The notes beneath the pieces are model-generated. The model had not been told where the DNA came from, made no database searches, and saw nothing but the letters and a program-made list of their open reading frames with translations. The position numbers and the translations under genes were made by a program. Of a stretch of DNA of 64,000 bases, positions 1-12,290 are shown piece after piece. The stretch comes from Xestospongia muta (lineage: Eukaryota; Porifera; Demospongiae; Haplosclerida; Petrosiidae), in the NCBI GenBank assembly GCA_963693285.1, contig OY848917.1, positions 23,628,245 through 23,692,244 on the forward strand, in the 5' to 3' direction. How positions within the stretch are numbered: position 1 is the first letter of the stretch; the number at the start of each line of letters is the position of its first letter.

Positions 1-603
1 GCAACATAACCAAACTAGTCTAACTCATTATGTATAAAACTAATTAGAAGTTAAAAAGTAATCCCTTGCTCATACCTTCAATTGAATCCATGACTTATGG
101 CGCATGGTTTGTGTCAAAATTGATTTACTTTTAACGCTCATTATTCGTTAAATTTACTAAATAATGCATGATTTATTAAAATTAATAAATAAGAAGTAAA
201 TCATTATTTAATAAATAATGACTTATTTAATATATCATGATATTTTTCCAATTTTGATACAAACTGCGCCCTTGATTTGACTGCATACTATTTTTGTTAG
301 CTCAGTTAAAATAGTATCCATCTTTTGGTCATGGTTCAAATGTTGGGTATATACCCAGTAAACAATAAAGCTTTTTTCCCTTTGATTGAAAAGAAATGCT
401 GAGTCATCAATAGTCATCTTGCGTATCAGGTAAGATATCTTTCTCTGTATTAAATGTGCATCACATGACCCATCAATAATTTGACCACACCTTGTTGAAG
501 TGTACATGTACATGCACTCTGCAGTATAGATCTACACAGCGCACCGCAGGGAGGTTAAGCACTTTAGTGCATTTTTATTTAATAATTGTATTCTTTTACA
601 TAG
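1..603 (+). other. 3' part of intron 4 of copy A
   Basis: This non-coding stretch leads into a consensus acceptor ending at 603, directly before the first recognisable EGF exon of copy A. It matches about 27609-27960, inside intron 4 of copy C, including shared blocks near 10-90 and around a palindromic element. In copies B, D and E the equivalent intron is only about 55 bp, so A and C share an intron expansion. The exons for the signal peptide, the EMI-like domain and the first EGF of copy A must lie left of the window, if they still exist. Confidence 0.65.
99..270. repeat. MITE-like palindromic element in intron 4 of copy A
   Basis: The left end at 99-122 (beginning ggcgcatggtttgtg) is the near-perfect reverse complement of 249-270 (ending gatacaaactgcgcc). 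The interior is AT-rich and itself partly palindromic. No coding capacity is present. The same element with the same terminal inverted repeats sits at 27696-27875 in copy C. The size of about 170 bp and the terminal repeats suggest a non-autonomous DNA transposon. No clear target-site duplication was identified. Confidence 0.5.
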
Positions 604-752
604 ATATTGATGAATGCACAGTGAATCCTTTAATATGCCACAGCCTAAGCGTTTGCAAGAATACTCTTGGTTCTTATATTTGTCAATGTCTTAATGGTTA
701 TACCTTAGGTTATGACCAGTTATACCTTAGGTTATGACCAGTTTACTTGTGT

Positions 753-799
753 AGCTGAGTATATCTATCTGTCTGTCTGTCTGTCTTTCTATCTCTTTG

Positions 800-847
<48 letters not shown>

Positions 848-951
848 CCTACCTACCTACCTACCTACCTACCTACCTACCTACCTACCTACCTACCTAC
901 CTACCTACCTATCTATCTATCTAATCTATCTATCTATCTATCTATACATTA
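753..951. repeat. Tetranucleotide microsatellite (TCTG/TCTA/CCTA)
   Basis: A run of tctg, then ctat, then ctac, then ctat units lies in the intron between the first two visible EGF exons of copy A. It begins right where the splice donor of the first exon is mutated. It translates as repetitive Tyr-Leu-Pro/Ser in forward frames but is not coding. Confidence 0.9.
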
Positions 952-3900
952 CAAAACATGCCTGTACATAGACATTGATGAATGTGCCGATAACACACAT
1001 AAATGTGGCACTACTGGACGATGTGAAAACACAAATAGATCTTACATTTGTCATTGTGGTCGTGGATATGATGTTATTATTAAAAACAACTTTCAGTATT
1101 GTCTAGGTAAACAGTGTTAATGATAACTAACTAGTATTATATGTAACTTTATTGTAGACAGAGATGAATGTAGAGATGGTAATGGAGGATGCCAGCAACT
1201 TTGCATTAATGAACCTGGTTTTTTTAGATGTTCCTGTAGAATAGGTTACAAGCAAAACTTGACTAATCTCTACAAATGCAATGGTAACAGATCTGCTATA
1301 TGCTTATGTATATTTATATATATTTTTGTCAGATGTGGATGAGTGTTCACTTGGTACACACAACTGTTCTCATATTTGCAAGAATACTCTTGGCACATAC
1401 ATTTGTGACTGTCATCTTGGTTGTCAAATTGATGCAGATGATAGACTATCTTGTCAAGGTAATATAATGTCTCATGCAATAACTATGGATATATACACCT
1501 GAAAATTGTAGCAATTTATTCACTTACCAACCAATGGATAATACTGTAGATATTGATGAATGCAGCAACTACACTTTACATGGATGTAATTAGAAGTGTA
1601 CAAACTTACATTGTCTAGAAGGAAGATATTCTTGCTCATGTTGTAATGGTTATAGTCTCATGGAAGACAACAGGACATGTACAGGTAAGGTTGATGTTGA
1701 ATAAACATAAAAAATGTTGATGATATTTCTCTTAACAAGATGTCAATGAATGCTTGACCAATAATGGAGGATGTCAATATCAATGTAAAAATACAGATGG
1801 CAGTTATGTTTGTGAATGTCCTGAGGGATACCAACTTAACAATAATTCACGAACATGCGATCATAGGATTTTGTGCTTTTTAATTATTTGTAGTTAATTA
1901 TTATTTCTTTATATAGCATTACCTTGTCCTAATCTCTTGTCACCTATCAACGGACATGTCTCATGTTTAAACATAATATTAGTTGTTGGTAGTAACTGTT
2001 CCTTTTCTTGCAATGAAGGTTATCAATTGCAAGGTTCACAAAATAGAGTCTGTTTACCTAGTACAAGCTGGAGTGGATACCAAACTGAGTGTAAAATTAT
2101 GGAATGTCCAGAACTTATAGCACAACCTAATTCAATTATTGTACAGAGGTGTTCAAGTATTCTCAATTCAACATGTCTATTAAGCTGTATTCAAGGATTT
2201 TATCATGATAATGGTGAACTATTTCAGCAATCATGTTTGTTAAAAAATGGTACTACTGAATGGAGTGAGCCAGTAGAGTGCAAAGGTATGTGATTATAAA
2301 TGTGTATAATATTTATATTTTTTTTAGAAATTGATGTTTGTGATCCTAATCCATGTGGATTGGGTAACTGTTCCATAACAGATGAAAAAACACCATATTG
2401 TTCCTGTCCTGGTAGTTTTTATTCAGGAAATACTTGTGAAGAAGGCAGGCTAATTGTGTCTGATATACCAATTCTATCAGTAAATCAACTGTCCTCACCA
2501 ATTGTATTGTATTCTTCCCCTTGTTCAACTCTCAATATAACCATTTCTACACAACCACATATTCTTTTGTATCCAAGTAACAAGATTTAAATCAATTATC
2601 CTAATGAACAGACATCTTTACAAATTAAATCTACTTCACCTGGAATTGTTAAACTACATTTTCAATTAGAAACTACCAAAACATATGAGCCAGTAAATGA
2701 TCAAATTGCTGTTGTATCTGATCAAAATGTAGTTGGTCATTATTTTAATGATGCTGAGAAGGGAATACTCAAAGAAGGTTGCTGTCATTTTGACTGGAAT
2801 TTGCCTGATTATTTCTCCTCAAACCCAAATCATTTGGTTACGTTATATTCCTCCTGTGGATGGATGAGATATGAGCGAAGAGCATTATCAGATGGGACTA
2901 TTATCATAGAGTATGGTATGTTCAAGGTTCCCCTTTCTATAGTTGGTATTGATATAGCACTCTCAGATGAAAACATTGCCATTGACTATAGTAATGAAAG
3001 TGGAACATGTGACCATTGCTATACAATAGAAACAAACTGTCATTCTCATATTCCTACAACTGAAGATATACGTGATATGTTAAAGCTTCAAGCATTAGAA
3101 AAATCATTTCTAAGATGGTCAGCAGCTATTTTTCCTTCATCAATTACTGTTAGCATTCCTGTGAATACAACAAAGCAAGCATTTTCACAGACAGATTACT
3201 ATGCAAAATTAGTCACAAGACTTGATTCACTTGATGAATGTGTGAACTTTAGTCCTTCTATTGTACACAGTTCTGGTCTTAACTACATCATAGCAGTATC
3301 ATCTGATCTTTCAATTAGCTATAATCAAGAGCCTATATCATACGTTCATTTATCTGGTGATTTTCCAGTGTGTTTTATGAGATCTCTTTGTAATGACAAT
3401 GAAGATGCAGTTACTGTTGGAATCACCAATTCTTTAAATGCAAAGCTCTTAAATATTCCTTCATTTCAAAAATATGTAAGCTCTTAAGTCATAATTCATT
3501 TCACAAGTATATTCAAAAAGGATGGAATATTAAGCTACATTCAATTACTACATCAAGCTTTGGTCTTGGATTGAGAAAATCCACTGTGTATTGGGATGGA
3601 ATTAGTGAAACCACTTTAAGGCAATCTGCTTATGACACATTATTGAATGTTGAAATAAACGGAAACTTTCGAAAAAACTTTTTAACTGTAACATTTTTTT
3701 GTTGGTTCATTCACTACTGTTAGTGCTAATGAGGATCCTTTATCATGTTCTGTAAGGATAACCATTTTGTTAAATAAAGATATACAATATTTTTTGCAGA
3801 TACCTATAGACATGAAAGGAAAAATGAAAGTTGAAATTATATCAGGAGTGCCAGGACACACCAGTGCACTTCATTTGCACTCTGACAATGGAAATGCTCT

Positions 3901-5858
3901 TTATATTACAGATGGTAAGTGAAATGTGTTGGTTTTACTATCATTTAGTTACTCCTTTAGATACCTGTAAAGACAGCACTGCTAGAGCTGGTGTTATGAC
4001 TTCCCTTAACCTATCTCCTATCCTAACCAATGGTAGCTACAGTAAGTATATTCACATTATAGGTACAGGGTCATGCAAAGTCAAAACTCATTTTCAATTT
4101 GGTAATTCACTACAAATCAACAATGTTTCTTTGACAAGTACATGCTTGACCTTAAAAATCAATGAACTCAGTTTTCCTGGCCTTGTTTTTAAACTAGTAC
4201 TTTTTCCTAACATTATTTCACTCATTCCTGGGAAAAAGATAAATCTCTTTCTTCAATCACATGTTAACCAAGATACCGTTGAGTTAGGAAATTTCGTAAA
4301 GCTTTTACCAAATACACAACTACCAAGTTTACAGGCAGCAATGTTTGCTGATGAAAATGGCATTTTCAGCATTTTGAATCCAGCTAATATTTCGTTATTT
4401 GATGTCCAAATTCCAACAGCAGTTAGCATCAATGATGATGAAATAAACTTCTCAGCAACAGCAAACATTTTTCAAATAAACTCAGTAGGCATAAGTGGTA
4501 AAGGAACTACAAGCAGAGAATGGAATTCACTAAAGCTTAAATTGAATGTTGATACAAGTAAAGCATTATCTGAAAGCATGACTCAATATGCAAGAAATGA
4601 ATTAAATAAACAAGCTGAAGAATCTGTAGATCGTATTTATCAGTCAAGGCAGAATTTACATGAAGCAAAGGGTACTGTTGATGATGTAAAGATCAAACTA
4701 GCAAGCCTTAAGAAACAATTGAAAACTTTTAATGGGAACGTAGAGACCAAAATGAGACTGAAAAAGACATTTAAGAGCGAAAAAAGTATTCACGAAAGAC
4801 AACTTCATGATCTGTTAGAGACATATTGGAATGCCTCTAACGTACTCACAGATTCTATTGAAAATATTTGTCAAATTAAAGAATGCGAACAATCATGTCG
4901 TGCAGGTGATATAGAGACTTTGTGCTTCACAAACACCTTCATTTATGAGTCTAAAACATGCAATGACTTACAACGAAAGACTGCGAAAATCAGTAAGGAA
5001 ATATATTTTTTAAGAAAAATTTGTATTTACCAAAATGATGCTAGCCACGTTAAAAAGCAATCGGAGCGAAATCTTATACTATTTATTCTTAGTCCATTAA
5101 TTACTCCAATTCCTGTATTAATTAGTATCCTTACAAGCAAAAAGACAGTATGTCATATTATAGAAAGAAAAGAGCGTCGTTTGGTTTATGAGTACACGTA
5201 TGTGTATTCTGTCATATCCAAACAATGTAATGTGAAAAGGGTTGGCAATCAAGCACACAAACGTTGTAATTATACATCTGATTGTGCAGTTTTTATTGAA
5301 GATTCTGCTTGCAGTGCACTTAATGCCTACTGCTACAACAACCAAATCACAATTAATTAAGCAGTTCAATAAAAATAACGAGCAGGTTTTACTCGATATT
5401 GACCAGAGGAATAATGCCTATCAGACAGCATTAAAAAATTTCACTGATATCAGTTTTGAAATCTCATCTTTGGAATTAAAAAATCAATCTTTAACAAAAG
5501 AAATAATTTTAACATCATCAATATTGCAGAGTGCTTTAAGAGCTGAAAACATTGCAAACACCAGCTATGTAAGTATCAAAAATGAAGAGGAACGAATGTA
5601 TAGATTATATGAGTTTATTCAAAACAACAGTATTCTATTAGCAGTTCAATTTACTAGAATGTTCTTTGATGTACTGTTGAAACACAGACACCAGTCTTAG
5701 TACCACTCCATGTTGTATATGAAGTACCTTTTCATAAAACCAGCCATGAAGCAATAGTTGTTGTTGATATATCTTCATCAGTTGATCTTATTCAAAAAAC
5801 TATTTTTGACAACATTGTAGATGACATCTTTGATGATATTTTGGAGATTAATTCTGTA

Positions 5859-5870
5859 CGAAAAAGAAGA
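5859..5870 (+). other. RKRR furin-type motif in pseudogene A
   Basis: The codons CGA AAA AGA AGA followed by GAT match the dibasic site of copies B, D and E. Just downstream A carries an in-frame 15-bp duplication at about 5887-5901. Confidence 0.7.
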
Positions 5871-8404
5871 GATACTCACATCATATACCCTCACATCATA
5901 TACCTGTCTGATATATTTAAACAAAACTGTGATCTACAGACGAAATTACTGCATTATCTAAATGAACTTAATAGCACACTCGAAGTAATTCATGAAAACA
6001 CCATAGAAACACTTTCTTCAATAAGAAAAGCCAAGGATAATGCAGAAATGAAATATCAAACTACTTTAAAGGTTCTTATGGAAATTGAAGCCAATGCTTC
6101 ATTTATAAATCTTCTAGAACAAAAGAATACACTTTCTATCAGAATCAAATGGACATTTTTGATACAATGCTAGACAGAGTCTCAGAAGCAGAGGTCTTGG
6201 AATGGAAGACAAACATGGAAGATATACATAATGGAAGTGTAGCTTTTTTTGGTCAAAAGTGTTATAGCTTTAGTGACTGTCTTAAAATTGCTTTGAAGAG
6301 CCTTCAACAATTGTTGTCAAGAATCTCTAATACTAATGCAATGTCCATTCTTGAATCAGTTTCCGAAATACAACAGCCACTGCTAATAATTGCTAGGAAT
6401 GATTCTCAAAATTACAGTCAAATTAGTTCCATTTTGACTGAGACAATTGAAATAACGCAATCTTTAGTCAACTTAGACTATTGGTGTACACCTCCTCCAG
6501 AAATATCTGAACAACCAGAACATGTACTATATATACAATCTGGTAATACACTCAACCTCAATTGCAAAGCTCATTCCACTTTACCTTTGACATATGTATG
6601 GAAGAGAAACAACAAAACCATTCCTTTTGCAACCTCGAGAAATCTTGTACTGCAAAACATAGACACATTATTATCTGGTGTGTTTCAATGTGAAGTAAGA
6701 AATGCTGTTGGACTAACAAAAAGTCATCAATCTATTGTGTATGTTTACGAAATTCCAAGCTTCAATCAACACCTCAAATCAGTGTCAACTATACAATATC
6801 ACGATGCTTACTTTATATGTGATGTTAGTGCTTATCCAGTGCCAGACTATGACTGGTTCTTCAGACCAAATGCTGTAGCTCCTTGGAGTATCATTCAAAA
6901 TGAAAACAGGAGTCTTTTGTATATTACAAATGCTACCTATGAAAATGAGGGACAATATTGATGTAATCTTCAAATGATTTTGGTTCAATTGTATCACAAG
7001 TAGCCAATCTCACTGTCCTACCAGGAAGCCCAGTTGAAATAAGTTACCATATAGAGTGCACCTATAAAGCAAAGACATCTTCAAAACACTCTATGAGGAA
7101 TGAAAAACAAGCTTTCTTAGCAGCAGTTAGTATAGTATTGAATCTTTGGAATGGTTTTGTCAAACAGGCACTTCGGCCAAAACCTGGTGTAATGTTAGAA
7201 ATGAAATATCCTACTTGTTCTTTGTGTGAGAAGGGATCATTTCAAAATGAGAAATCTGCTGCTAGTTGTATTCAATGCCCAACAAACTATTCCACTGCAA
7301 TAAGTGGCTCTAAATCAAGAAGAGATTGTCAAAGTATGAAAATCAACTCTATAATATTGTTATAAAATTTAACCATTTACTTGTACAGAGCTATGTCAAC
7401 CTGGTACATATTCCTCTACTGGTTTTGAACCTTGTTTACCATGTCATTTGGGATATTATCAATTAAGATATGGACAGACATCTTGCATTCCATGTGTTCA
7501 TGGAGCTAACATAACAGCCTGCAGATCAGGTAAGTAAGGTTTTGTTATTAATGAGGTTTATAAACAACAGTACAATGTAAACCTAGAAACTACTCATCCA
7601 CTGGATTTGAGCCTTGTATCAATTGTCACAAAGGTTATTATCAACCTTTGTATGGACAGAAAACTTGTTTAAAATGTGTCTTTAACTCTAACATTACAGC
7701 TTGTGATTCAGGTAATGCATAAATCTTAAACTAGATTATAATTAACTCATAACAGTATTTTGTGAACCTCATCATTATTTCTATACTGGACTTAAACCTT
7801 GTCTATCATGTTTAAGAAGTTATTACCAACCAGTTGAAGGGTAAAGTTTGTGCCCTCCATGTCCTCAAACTTCTAATATCAGCAAGTGTATACCAGGCTA
7901 GTATTATCTTAACATCTTACTGTGTATGTCATTATGTGTCATGTCACCACAGATCACTGCAGTCTCCCACCTTATGAAGGACCTTGTTATGGTGATATTC
8001 CTAGATATTTTTATAATATAACCAGTGCAAAATGTGAAATCTTCAGGTATCGAGGATGCTAACCAAATAAAAACAACTTTATGAACAAAACAGACTGTGA
8101 AGAACAATGTCTTTGTAAGTTTACAATGAAGACTTCTGATTATTAAGTACTCTTATAATCAATGCAACTGCTCCTTGTAGTCTATCACCCTATAATAGAC
8201 CTTGTTATGGCAACATTTCTAGATATTTCTATAATACAACCAGTGCAAAATGTGAGATTGTCAGTTATGGAAGATGCTATCCAAGTAAAAACAATTTCCC
8301 GACACAACATGACTGTGAACATCATTGTAAATGTGAGTTTAAGTGTTTTACTAATAATTTTATTTACTTTCATTGTAGTCTGTCCACCTACCTGCACTTG
8401 AAAG

Positions 8405-8779
8405 TCACTTATGCATGGAAAGCTAAATGGACAAACAACCCAGGCATGCACTACCTAACATGATAATTATGCTAAATCTTTACACATTCTATGTGGTTAA
8501 TAACTAATATAATTGAGGCGATTTAATTTAGTATTAGTTATAGTTCAAAGGAAATTTTAAATTTTAGTTTAGTTATAGTAACATTTGAAAAAAAATATTA
8601 GTTATAGTTTTAGTTATAGTTATAGTTTTCACAGCTTTGGGTGATGGATAATTTCAGTTTTTCCCAGTTCCTCTCCCCACCATCAGAATGAACAGTTCAC
8701 ATAGATTGATAAAAGGACTGTTGAAAACTCACTAGCACTCGCAGATTTGAAGCAACTCGATGTTAATCTTTAGTTGAAA
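8405..8779. other. Spacer with TTAGTTATAG-type tandem repeats
   Basis: No gene is visible. About 8519-8629 consists of degenerate repeats of the unit tagttatagttt, a low-complexity type often seen at the edges of transposable elements. The remainder lies at the distal end of the antisense retroelement relic that follows. Confidence 0.4.
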
Positions 8780-9310
8780 CTGTTTATTCATCTTCCATCA
8801 TTTCTGGTTAAGCTTGAGAGACATGGAAGAATAGATAGCCTGATGGTCTGTCCAGCAGTCATTTGCATTTTTCATCATCGCTTTGGTGATAAGAACATTT
8901 TTTCAATTTTGAGATCAAACAAAAATATAGACAATTTTGTGCCAGTGCTTAGATCATGGGTGTCCCCATGGGGTTTGAATTTGTCCTTCTGGTGGAACAA
9001 TATGCTTGTGATGAGAAGCTGGTGTTCCAGACGTTTGGTGAACATGAGAGTTCCATTGTTGTGGTTTTCCACTCTTTACCTTACAATAGTCCCCCATTTC
9101 CACAGTTGTAAATCCTTTCTGACTCTAGCATTAAAGTGCTAGTATGATGATTTTGTCTTTCTTAATGATTTTTTAGAAGATGGAGGCCCAATTGGAGTAG
9201 AAGCCTTCTCTATTCTCATTGTCAGAAACCAGAGTTGGGTGTACACACTCATAACTGTTGTTTCTTGGAAAGTTGGAGTCAGAGAGACATGAGGCATTAG
9301 TTAATGGGGA
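8780..9310 (-). mobile_element. Non-LTR retrotransposon endonuclease relic (CR1/L2/RTE-like)
   Basis: Reading the minus strand, about 9310 to 8780, degenerate peptide pieces follow the order of an APE-type endonuclease. A segment resembling RLMSLRLPLSKKQ lies near 9240-9300. A segment resembling the HPRSKHWHQLDY region, here degraded to HDLSTGTKLSIF, lies near 8930-8970. The piece ANDCWTDHQAI lies near 8835-8870 and matches the conserved WTDH motif of the catalytic core. Stops and frameshifts break the frame, so it is dead. The clade is uncertain. The plus-strand open frame over 8774-9142 is its shadow. Confidence 0.6.
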
Positions 9311-10051
9311 GCTCCAGGAGATGATTGGCAAGGACATTCTTGATGATGAGTCTAACTACATGTATCTTTGCTTGCTTTTTTAGATTCTCTTTTCAGAAAA
9401 AAGGTGTACCCACCACTTTTTCTTCAGCTGCCCTTTACCAGCTTTATGGGTCTCTTGAAAGAGAGCCACATCAATGTTAATATACACAACAAACATGTGT
9501 TGTTACTAGTCAGAAACATATTTTTTATCTGTATTTGTGGGTTGTTGTTTTATGACAAAATTTAACTTTTATTCCACCCAAGCATTAACACGTGATCTCA
9601 ATAACAGCATGGAAACACTGTTAGGGATCATGTCGATAACTTCTTTCTCTTTTACACTGATGTACTTCTCTGTCAACTGCCTCCCAGATTTTAATAGGAA
9701 AAGGTCTGCAATGTTAAGTAAAGAAGAAGAGAGGCAAGTTTACAATGAAGAAGTTGGAAAGAGTTTGCATGTTTATAAACTACAGGCATTTATAATGATT
9801 GGCAAAAGATGTCAGTCCTAATCCCATTTTGCATAATTCCATTTTATCTAATAAAGACGAAAGTACATTATGTTATACCAAATTGAATGAGACCAAATGG
9901 TTACAAATCTGGCAAAATGGCACATATGGAATTTGCATGAGTTCTAGATTCCTTACATGTACACTGTAAAAATTAATATCTTATTTAACAACTAATTCAT
10001 AGCTAACATGGATGGACTGTTATGGAATCTAGAGTTCATGAGAATTACTCA

Positions 10052-10144
10052 CTATATGCCAATGGAGATGCTCTATCAAGATTGCCCTTTCGATGTGTAG
10101 ATAATGAATTCGAGCATGCTAACTGTGTAGGAGTTTTACCTTAA
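10052..10144 (+). mobile_element. Ty3/gypsy pol fragment, C-terminal end of RNase H
   Basis: The frame reads LYANGDALSRLP followed by about 19 residues and a TAA stop. The A-N-[AG]-D-A-L-S-R-L-P signature is characteristic of the end of RNase H in Ty3/gypsy polyproteins. Only this short piece is present; upstream sequence switches abruptly to a palindromic repeat. Confidence 0.65.
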
Positions 10145-10560
10145 AGGTATAAATATTTATTGGGATTTAATTTTGCTGTATTCATGGTTCTTGTTTTATT
10201 TAACTTTTATTCCACCCACGCATAATCAAGTGATCCCAATAACAGCGTGTAAACACTGTTAGGGATTATGTCAGTTACGTCTTCCTCTTTTACACTGAAG
10301 TACTTCTTCGTCAACTACCTCCAAGATTTTCATAGGAAAAGGTCTGCAATATTAAGTAAAGAAGAAGAGAGGCAAGTTTACAATGAAGAAGTTAGAGAGA
10401 GTTTGTGTGTTTATAAACTACAGACATATGTAATGATTGGCAAAATCTGTCAGTCCTAATCCCATTTTGTGTAAGTCCATTTGTCTAACAAAGACAAAAG
10501 TACATTATGTTGGACCAAATGGGATGAGACAAAACGGGTACAAATCTGGCAAAATGGCAC

Positions 10561-10682
10561 ATATGGAATCTAGAGTTCGTGTCAATTACTCATTGTATAA
10601 TTTGTTACTTCATAATAGTATATGTACAGCATGTCAACAAATTGTACAGTAAGTAATTCACATGAGTTCTAGATTCCATATA
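10561..10682. repeat. Palindromic MITE-like element, copy 1
   Basis: Inverted arms of about 46 bp, starting atatggaatctagagtt and ending gttctagattccatat, surround a short loop. Related palindromes recur at 10812-10922, 11662-11784 and 11914-12026. No coding capacity. Confidence 0.6.
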
Positions 10683-10811
10683 TATACTCCACTAATGTAA
10701 TGTACAAATTGGTTGTTAAATTAATTGATTATTAGTTTTTGCAGTACATGTACACTGTAAAAATTAATATCTTATTTAACAACTAATTCATAGCTAACAT
10801 GGATGGACTGT

Positions 10812-10922
10812 TATGGAATCTAGAGTTCATGAGAATTATTTACTATATAATTTGCTGCTTTGTAATAGTTACCATACAAGCAAATTATATAGTGAGTAAC
10901 TTATATGAACTGTAGATTCCAT
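10812..10922. repeat. Palindromic MITE-like element, copy 2
   Basis: It has inverted ends tatggaatctagagttcatg and the near-complement ending ctgtagattccata. The arms are diverged from copy 1 but share the same terminal motif. Confidence 0.55.
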
Positions 10923-11177
10923 AGCAATCAATCAATGTAAGTTACAAATTAGTTGTGCATGATCTTAAATTACCAATATCATCAGTATTTTAGGTGTTAG
11001 GGCAACTACTCTGGTGCAAGCCTGAACATGGTACACCCAGTGACCCAGACAATATCCATTTAGTCTGAAATGTTAATTCACAGCTTCATAATTAACTTTA
11101 GCAGCTGCACATGGACATACAATGATGTGCTGTATTACTATCTGCTTACAAGTATGCACAGTTTATAGAGAACTAAA

Positions 11178-11270
11178 CTCTATGCCAATGGAGATGCTCT
11201 ATCAAGATTGTCCCTTCATTGTGTGGATAATGAATTAGAGCATGCTAACTGTGTAGGAGCTTTACTTTAA
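11178..11270 (+). mobile_element. Second Ty3/gypsy RNase H end fragment
   Basis: This is a diverged duplicate of 10052-10144 reading LYANGDALSRLS and ending with an equivalent TAA at the same offset. It belongs to the next unit of the composite tandem array, which shows that the pol fragment was duplicated together with its flanks. Confidence 0.6.
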
Positions 11271-11661
11271 AGGTATATTTTTTCGTGGGGGATTTAATTT
11301 CGTTACATTCGTTGGCTGTTGTTTTATTATGCGATCTCAATAACAGCATGGAAACACTGTTAGGGATTATGTTGATTACTTCTTCTCTTTTACACTGAAG
11401 TACTTCTTTGTCAACTGCCTCCCAGATTTTCATAGAAAAAGGTCTGCAATGTTAAGTAAAGAAGAAGAGAGGCAAGTTTACAATGAAGAAGTTAGAGAGA
11501 GTTTGTGTGTTTATAAACTACAGACATATATAATGATTGGCAAAATCTGTCAGTCCTAATCCCATTTTGTGTAAGTCCATTTTGTCTAACAAAGACAAAA
11601 GTAAATTATGTTAGACCAAATTGAATGAGACCAAATGGCTACAATTCTGGCAAAATGGCAC

Positions 11662-11784
11662 ATATGGAATCTATAGAGTTCAGGTGAATTAGTCATTGTA
11701 TAATTTGTTACTTCATAATAGTATATGTACAAAATGCCAACAAATTGTACAGTGAGTAATTCACATGAGTTCTAGATTCCATAT
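11662..11784. repeat. Palindromic MITE-like element, copy 3
   Basis: This is the counterpart of copy 1 in the next 1.1-kb unit, with the same arms and a 3-bp insertion in the left arm. Confidence 0.55.
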
Positions 11785-11913
11785 ATATACACCACTAATG
11801 TAATGTACAAATTGGTTGTTAAATTAACTGATTATTAGTTTTTGCAGTACATGTACACTGTAAAAATTAATATCTTATTTAACAACTAATTCGTAGCTAA
11901 CATGGATGGACTG

Positions 11914-12026
11914 GTATGAAATCTAGAGGTCATGAGAATTATTCACTATATAATTTGTTGCTTTGTAATAGTTACCATACAAACAAATTATATAGTGAGT
12001 AACTTACATGAACTGTAGATTCCATA
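11914..12026. repeat. Palindromic MITE-like element, copy 4
   Basis: This is the counterpart of copy 2 in the next 1.1-kb unit. The left terminus is mutated (tatgaaatctagaggtcatg); the right terminus is intact. Confidence 0.55.
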
Positions 12027-12290
12027 GCAATCAATCAATGTAAGTTACAAATTAGTTGTGCATGATCTTAAATTACCAATATCATCAGTATTTTAGGTGT
12101 TAGGGCAACTACTCTGGTGCAAGCCTGAACATGGTACACCCAGTGACCCAGACAATGTCCATTTTTGGCTGAAATGTTAATTCACAGCTTCATAATTAAC
12201 TTTAGCAGCTGCACATGGACATACAATGATGTGCTGTGTTACTATCTGCTTACCAGTATGCACAGTTTATAGAGAACCTTCTTATCAATT

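Larger units (their letters stand above)
604..8404 (+). pseudogene. Copy A: degenerate EGF/CCP/Ig/Kunitz mosaic gene
   Basis: This is an unprocessed duplicate of the B/D/E gene with introns still in place. Recognisable exons: EGFs at 604-754, 972-1106, 1158-1283, 1333-1458, 1550-1684 and 1740-1862; two CCPs 1917-2285; EGF plus unknown block 2328-3751; 3800-3914; giant exon 3961-about 7146; Cys-rich exons to 7333, 7389-7529, 7571-7711 and 7756-7896; Kunitz 7953-8114 and about 8179-8333; start of the tail exon at about 8381. Lesions: a 22-bp direct duplication at 698-741; donor G to C at 755; stop TAG 1591-1593; donor GT to AT near 1863; stop TAA 2588-2590; an insertion near 3475-3510; frameshifts near 3700, 5340, 5670 and 6124; stop near 6960; a deletion of several hundred bp at about 7146; stops 7842-7844 and 8060-8062; and an acceptor AG lost near 8168. 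Homology ends near 8404, so the last Cys-rich exons are missing. It cannot make the full-length protein. Confidence 0.9.
9535..12290 (+). repeat. Tandem array of a 1.1-kb composite retroelement-derived unit
   Basis: Three head-to-tail copies are visible: a short one at about 9535-10147, a full one at 10148-11270 and another at 11271-about 12290. Each opens with a segment ending in a small open frame (shared residues SKEEERQVYNEEV), followed by palindromic elements, a block with ACTCTGGTGCAAGCCTG, and a Ty3/gypsy RNase H end in the first two. The period between the two long copies is about 1123 bp. The small open frames at 9537-9821 and 10268-10459 are repeat-derived; I do not assign them a protein. 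Confidence 0.7.

Noticed and set aside
712..1120. Open frames rich in Tyr-Leu-Ser/Pro over the tetranucleotide run
   Set aside because: They are translations of a microsatellite in an intron of pseudogene A; only the last 135 bp is a true EGF exon remnant, in its own splice frame.
8774..9142. 122-codon plus-strand open frame
   Set aside because: The minus strand carries recognisable endonuclease motifs of a non-LTR retrotransposon, so this frame is antisense to a relic.
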